From positions 1-7,173 of the forward strand of contig JAIRQB010000189.1 in assembly GCA_031256695.1 (NCBI GenBank): a stretch of 7,173 nucleotides of DNA, written 5' to 3'. Of the stretch, positions 4,499 through 7,173 are shown piece by piece. Origin of the DNA: Elusimicrobiota bacterium (GTDB lineage Bacteria; Elusimicrobiota; Endomicrobiia; Endomicrobiales; Endomicrobiaceae). The first letter of the stretch is position 1; each line of letters begins with the position of its first letter. The notes beneath the pieces are model-generated. The model saw only the letters and a program-made list of their open reading frames with translations. It had not been told where the DNA came from and did not search any database. The position numbers and the translations under genes are program-made.

Positions 4499-5293
4499 TT
4501 ATTTAGGCTGTTTTCCAATATAAGCCAAAATCCCGCCGTCAACATATAATATGTGTCCATTGACGAAATCAGAGGCATTAGAGGCTAAAAATACAATCGG
4601 TCCTTCTAAATCCTCAGGGTCTCCCCATCTTGCCGCAGGCGTCTTTGCGACAATAAATTTGTCAAAAGGATGCTGAGAGCCGTCGGGCTGTTTTTCTCTT
4701 AAAGGCGCTGTTTGAGGAGTGGCTATATAGCCCGGTCCTATGCCATTGCACTGAATATTGAATTCGCCGAATTCTGAGGCTATATTCCTTGTAAGCATTT
4801 TGAGACCGCCTTTTGCCGCCGCATATGCGCTGATTGTCTCTCTCCCGAGTTCAGACATCATAGAGCAGATATTTATGATTTTCCCGCCGCCCTTTTTTAT
4901 CATATCAGGAATTACTGCCTTTGAGACCACATATGGAGCGACTAAATCTATATCTATAACTTGCTCAAAATCCGCCTTTTTCATTTCAGTCATAGGTATT
5001 CTTTTAATGATGCCTGCATTGTTGACTAAAATATCTATAACGCCTATGGTTTTCTTAATATCTTCTACCATTTTTATAACAGCGTCCTCGTCTGTCACAT
5101 CGCAAAAATAGCCTTTCGCATCAATTTTGTCGGCTTTATATTGCGCTAATGCGGCGTCCATATGTTCTTTGCCGCGGCAATTAAAAACTATTTTAGCGCC
5201 TGCATTTGCGAGCGCCTTTGCCATAGAATATCCAATCCCGTAGGCTGCTCCTGTCACCAATGCTACTTTCCCGTCTAATCTGAAATTTGCCAT
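4499..5293 (-). CDS. idnO: Gluconate 5-dehydrogenase-type SDR oxidoreductase
   Basis: The gene encodes 264 residues, typical for a classical short-chain dehydrogenase. AAGGAG precedes the ATG by about 6 bp. It shows the cofactor glycine motif TGAAYGIG (14-21), NNAG (91-94), catalytic S144 and the Y157-x3-K161 pair, and PG (187-188). Long segments, including NICSMMSELGRETISAYAAA (141-160), GPGYIATPQTAPLRE and the C-terminal DGGILAYIGKQP, match my recollection of Streptococcus gluconate 5-dehydrogenase, with R98 at the position of its substrate-binding arginine. Such enzymes interconvert D-gluconate and 5-keto-D-gluconate with NAD(P). It is the last gene of an operon with a lipoprotein 26 bp upstream and a zinc dehydrogenase before that. 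A related deoxygluconate dehydrogenase (KduD) is less likely because of the specific C-terminus. Confidence 0.9.
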   Translation of the reverse strand: MANFRLDGKVALVTGAAYGIGYSMAKALANAGAKIVFNCRGKEHMDAALAQYKADKIDAKGYFCDVTDEDAVIKMVEDIKKTIGVIDILVNNAGIIKRIPMTEMKKADFEQVIDIDLVAPYVVSKAVIPDMIKKGGGKIINICSMMSELGRETISAYAAAKGGLKMLTRNIASEFGEFNIQCNGIGPGYIATPQTAPLREKQPDGSQHPFDKFIVAKTPAARWGDPEDLEGPIVFLASNASDFVNGHILYVDGGILAYIGKQPK

Positions 5294-5319
5294 TGTTTTC
5301 TCCTTTTAATTTTTTACGG

Positions 5320-5697
5320 CTAATCAAAACTGACGCTCAATTTATCGGTATTGCCTTTCCAACGGAAGCGAATTTCAACATCGCAAGGGACATTTGAAGT
5401 TATTGTATAAGTTTGCCCTGACCTGATTTTCTTATTGGCTGCTATCCAATTTGCAACAGAAAATTCATTGTCAATGCGGACATCTTCATCGTGTCCGTCA
5501 GTATTAAAATCCGTATCTATTATCTCGCCATATTGCTGAATTCCGTCAATTCTTGCGATAACTTTAAACCTTAATGTTTGTCTATTGGGGTCGGAGCGTT
5601 CATATCCTAATGTAGTTATGTAGTTATCTCCGCAACTTACAAAAGCGAGACAGACAAAAGACAATAAGATTAAAATTGATATAGCCGTTTTTTTCAT
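5320..5697 (-). CDS. Small predicted lipoprotein, function unknown
   Basis: The gene encodes 125 residues from the ATG at 5695-5697, which has TGGAG about 6 bp upstream; a TTG four codons earlier overlaps that site and is rejected. The N-terminus is a lipoprotein signal: MKK, a hydrophobic stretch (residues 5-20), then F-V-S-C22-G-D. The -3 phenylalanine departs from the usual lipobox, so lipidation is probable rather than certain. The mature part is acidic, polar and beta-rich, with an Asp-rich segment DTDFNTDGHDED (61-72) that might bind calcium, and ends KLSVSFD. I do not recognise the family. It lies between two sugar-acid dehydrogenase genes, with gaps of 21 and 26 bp, so it is very likely co-transcribed, but no domain links it to their pathway. 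Confidence 0.8.
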   Translation of the reverse strand: MKKTAISILILLSFVCLAFVSCGDNYITTLGYERSDPNRQTLRFKVIARIDGIQQYGEIIDTDFNTDGHDEDVRIDNEFSVANWIAANKKIRSGQTYTITSNVPCDVEIRFRWKGNTDKLSVSFD

Positions 5698-5718
5698 TTT
5701 CAACTCCAATGCAAGAAT

Positions 5719-6738
5719 TTAAAAGAACTCCAATAAAGCCTTTCTAACTTGAGCCGGGTTTGCATCTATAAAATCAAATGCTTTTTGAATATCAGAGAAA
5801 GGGAATTTTTGAGTAACCAATCCATTGCCCCTCAACATACCGGATTCCATAAGCCTGATTACATTGGCAAATTGATAAGACTGAAGCCTTGAGCCTGCTA
5901 TTGTGAGTTGTTTCCTTGTTATAGGAAGCCCAGCCAACTGAGCGGGAGTTGCATTAAAACTTAAATTTACAAAAGTCCCTGCAGGCGACAATATATTTAC
6001 GCCGTCTTCAAGCATTTTAGGAACGCATACAGCGTCAATTACTTTATTTGCGCCTTCGCCTTTAGTCCAATCTTTTACCGCTTCAAAAAGGTCTGTTTTG
6101 GAAGTGTTGACTATAATGTCTGCGCCTTGTTTTTTAGCGAAATCAAGTTTGTCGTCAACAATATCTGTCACCATTACGGCAGCGCCTTTAATTTTGGCAA
6201 GTTTTAGTGCCGCTATGCCGATAGGACCTGCGCCGAATACTACGACTGTATCGCCTATGCCGACATTTCCTCTCAAAGTGGCATTTGCGCCGATTGTAAA
6301 AGGCTCAATTAAAACAGCCTCTTCCCAAGGCAAACTCTTGTCAAATTTTAAGACTTGTTTTTCAGGTATAGTGAAGTATTCTCTCATTCCGCCGTCGCCT
6401 TGAACGCCGAAAACAATAAGTTGCTCGCAAACATTAGGCATATTGTGGCGGCAGGCATAGCATTTGCCGCAAAAAGAAATAGGGTCAATTACTACGTGAT
6501 CTCCTACGGCAAGACCTTTTACTTCTTTCCCCATATCCTCAACTACGCCTACAATCTCGTGCCCCATAATTCTGGGCAAAATAGCGAGGGGGTTTGCGCC
6601 GTGATATAGATGGACATCAGAGCCGCAAATGCCTACAAATTTTGGTCTAACCAAAACATCTGTGGGCTTAGAAATTGAAGGTTTTTCAATTTCTTCTAAT
6701 CTCAAATCTTTCTTCGCATAAACTTTTGCAACTTTCAT
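5719..6738 (-). CDS. Zinc-dependent MDR dehydrogenase, hexonate/polyol type
   Basis: The gene encodes 339 residues, full length for the family. AAGGAGG (complement of 6744-6750) lies 5 bp before the ATG. Catalytic zinc ligands are C38 (GICGSD), H60-E61 (GHE) and E145 (LIEP). Structural zinc cysteines are C90, C93, C96 and C104. The nucleotide-binding motif is GAGPIG (169-174), with D192 at the end of the next strand favouring NAD over NADP. The nearest relatives I recall are L-galactonate/L-gulonate oxidoreductases (LgoD/RspB-like), L-idonate 5-dehydrogenase and sorbitol dehydrogenase. These oxidise a secondary alcohol of a sugar acid or polyol. The partner 5-ketogluconate reductase in the same operon favours a 5-keto-hexonate product, as with L-idonate. 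The exact substrate is not settled. It is the first gene of the operon. Confidence 0.88.
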   Translation of the reverse strand: MKVAKVYAKKDLRLEEIEKPSISKPTDVLVRPKFVGICGSDVHLYHGANPLAILPRIMGHEIVGVVEDMGKEVKGLAVGDHVVIDPISFCGKCYACRHNMPNVCEQLIVFGVQGDGGMREYFTIPEKQVLKFDKSLPWEEAVLIEPFTIGANATLRGNVGIGDTVVVFGAGPIGIAALKLAKIKGAAVMVTDIVDDKLDFAKKQGADIIVNTSKTDLFEAVKDWTKGEGANKVIDAVCVPKMLEDGVNILSPAGTFVNLSFNATPAQLAGLPITRKQLTIAGSRLQSYQFANVIRLMESGMLRGNGLVTQKFPFSDIQKAFDFIDANPAQVRKALLEFF

Positions 6739-6757
6739 AGCAGCCTCCTTTTTATTT

Positions 6758-6775
6758 TCCGCCTAGCAATGCGGA
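6758..6775 (-). promoter_or_regulatory. Short hairpin in the 5' leader of the operon
   Basis: TCCGC (6758-6762) and GCGGA (6771-6775) can pair around an 8-nt loop, just upstream of the ribosome binding site of the zinc dehydrogenase gene. The stem is only 5 bp, so it may be incidental or may modestly affect translation. Confidence 0.3.
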
Positions 6776-6799
6776 TTTTTATGAATTTTTGTTTTAAGA

Positions 6800-6808
6800 A
6801 TTATATCA
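6800..6808 (-). promoter_or_regulatory. Extended -10 promoter of the dehydrogenase operon
   Basis: Read on the minus strand this is TGATATAAT, a consensus -10 (TATAAT, complement of 6800-6805) with the extended TGn element. No good -35 is seen 16-18 bp upstream, which extended -10 promoters tolerate. The expected start of transcription, near 6793, would give a leader of about 55 nt before the ATG at 6738. Confidence 0.55.
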
Positions 6809-6984
6809 AAACGGCAATTGAGAATTTAAGAAATTAAGAATTAAAAATTCGGAAAGTTAAGAGATAGAAATCAAAAATTATAAATTATGAAGTTATTATC
6901 AGCGCCAAAGTATTTATCTCTAAATTTTCCGTTTCAATAATTTGCTTTTTGTCTACAAAACATTAAACAGCGCTCTAAAAAACA
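6809..6984. other. AT-rich intergenic region without a gene
   Basis: No open frame with a start and ribosome binding site is seen. The DNA is low-complexity, with repeated TTAAGAA/TTAAAAATT words (6824-6850). It lies between the stop of the partial gene at the right edge and the promoter of the operon. No clear terminator stem was found after the partial gene. Confidence 0.6.
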
Positions 6985-7173
6985 TTACAAATTGTAACTA
7001 TCTGCGCATCTGTCTATAACTTCCATAGAGCGTTCGTGTTTTAGAAGTTCTATTTCGCGTTTTAAAATATCAATTTCTTTTTTTAGCAATTCAATTTCTC
7101 TTATATCATAATCGGCAGTTGACCTTTCAAAAGTTTTTTCCTTTGAGATGTCTTCTGCGCTGATAAAAAAACT
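6985..7173 (-). CDS. C-terminal end of a coiled-coil protein, possibly PAS-linked (partial)
   Basis: An open minus-strand frame enters from the right edge and ends at a TAA at 6985-6987, giving 62 residues; the start lies outside the window. The visible part begins FFISAEDISKEKTFE, which resembles the end of a PAS/PAC domain (consensus near DIT-x-x-K), though the match is short. Residues 24-47 form a clear coiled coil, with I27, L30, I34, L37, I41 and L44 in a/d positions and a repeated seven-residue unit (EIELLKK, EIDILKR, EIELLKH). The 21-bp DNA repeat behind it is visible. It would be a cytoplasmic or signalling protein tail. It is co-directional with the operon downstream but separated from it by 246 bp. 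Confidence 0.7.
   Translation of the reverse strand, partial: SFFISAEDISKEKTFERSTADYDIREIELLKKEIDILKREIELLKHERSMEVIDRCADSYNL

Noticed and set aside
4758..5111. Plus-strand frame of 117 codons
   Set aside because: It is antisense to the well-supported SDR gene, which has intact catalytic motifs.
6098..6609. Two plus-strand frames of 101 and 84 codons
   Set aside because: Both are antisense to the zinc dehydrogenase gene and have no independent support.

Overview
The window is bacterial DNA: genes are compact, most start codons have strong AGGAGG-type ribosome binding sites, and intrinsic terminators are present. Coding DNA is AT-rich. A small lipoprotein and the style of the intergenic palindromes suggest a diderm, possibly host-associated lineage such as Elusimicrobiota/Endomicrobia or Spirochaetota. 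This placement is a weak inference, and no rRNA or other phylogenetic marker is present.

Left region (1-805): no credible gene. It is a mosaic of repeats. A 15-bp-stem hairpin (26-70) sits between short direct repeats. Ten copies of a GC-rich 18-bp unit (167-346) lie between 15-bp inverted repeats (153-167 and 433-447). Further hairpins occur at 421-440 and 523-549, and a 17-bp direct repeat (121-137 and 631-647) brackets most of the block. A perfect 24-bp palindrome (651-674) overlaps a second 11-bp-stem hairpin (671-696), and a terminator-like hairpin (729-766) follows.

Central plus-strand genes (806-3514): first a 74-aa protein made of two nearly identical CCCH zinc-ribbon-like units, closed by a strong terminator. 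Then come a uracil-DNA-glycosylase-superfamily-like protein, a Sel1-repeat protein whose 3' end was rearranged by a 59-bp duplication, and a PD-(D/E)XK-like nuclease with a C-terminal winged helix. The last three run in the same direction and may form a loose DNA-processing or defence-like cluster. That role is inference only.

Minus-strand genes (3573-7173): an Rrf2-family regulator without the usual Fe-S cysteines; a winged-helix fragment that looks like the broken 3' end of a longer regulator gene; then, beyond a terminator at 4443-4480, a three-gene operon read from 6738 to 4499. It encodes a zinc-dependent MDR dehydrogenase, a small lipoprotein and a gluconate 5-dehydrogenase-type SDR. 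The two dehydrogenases fit interconversion of hexonates through a 5-keto intermediate, as in L-idonate to 5-ketogluconate to D-gluconate. An extended -10 promoter lies ahead of this operon. The right edge holds the C-terminal 62 residues of a further minus-strand protein, possibly a PAS-domain end followed by a coiled coil.
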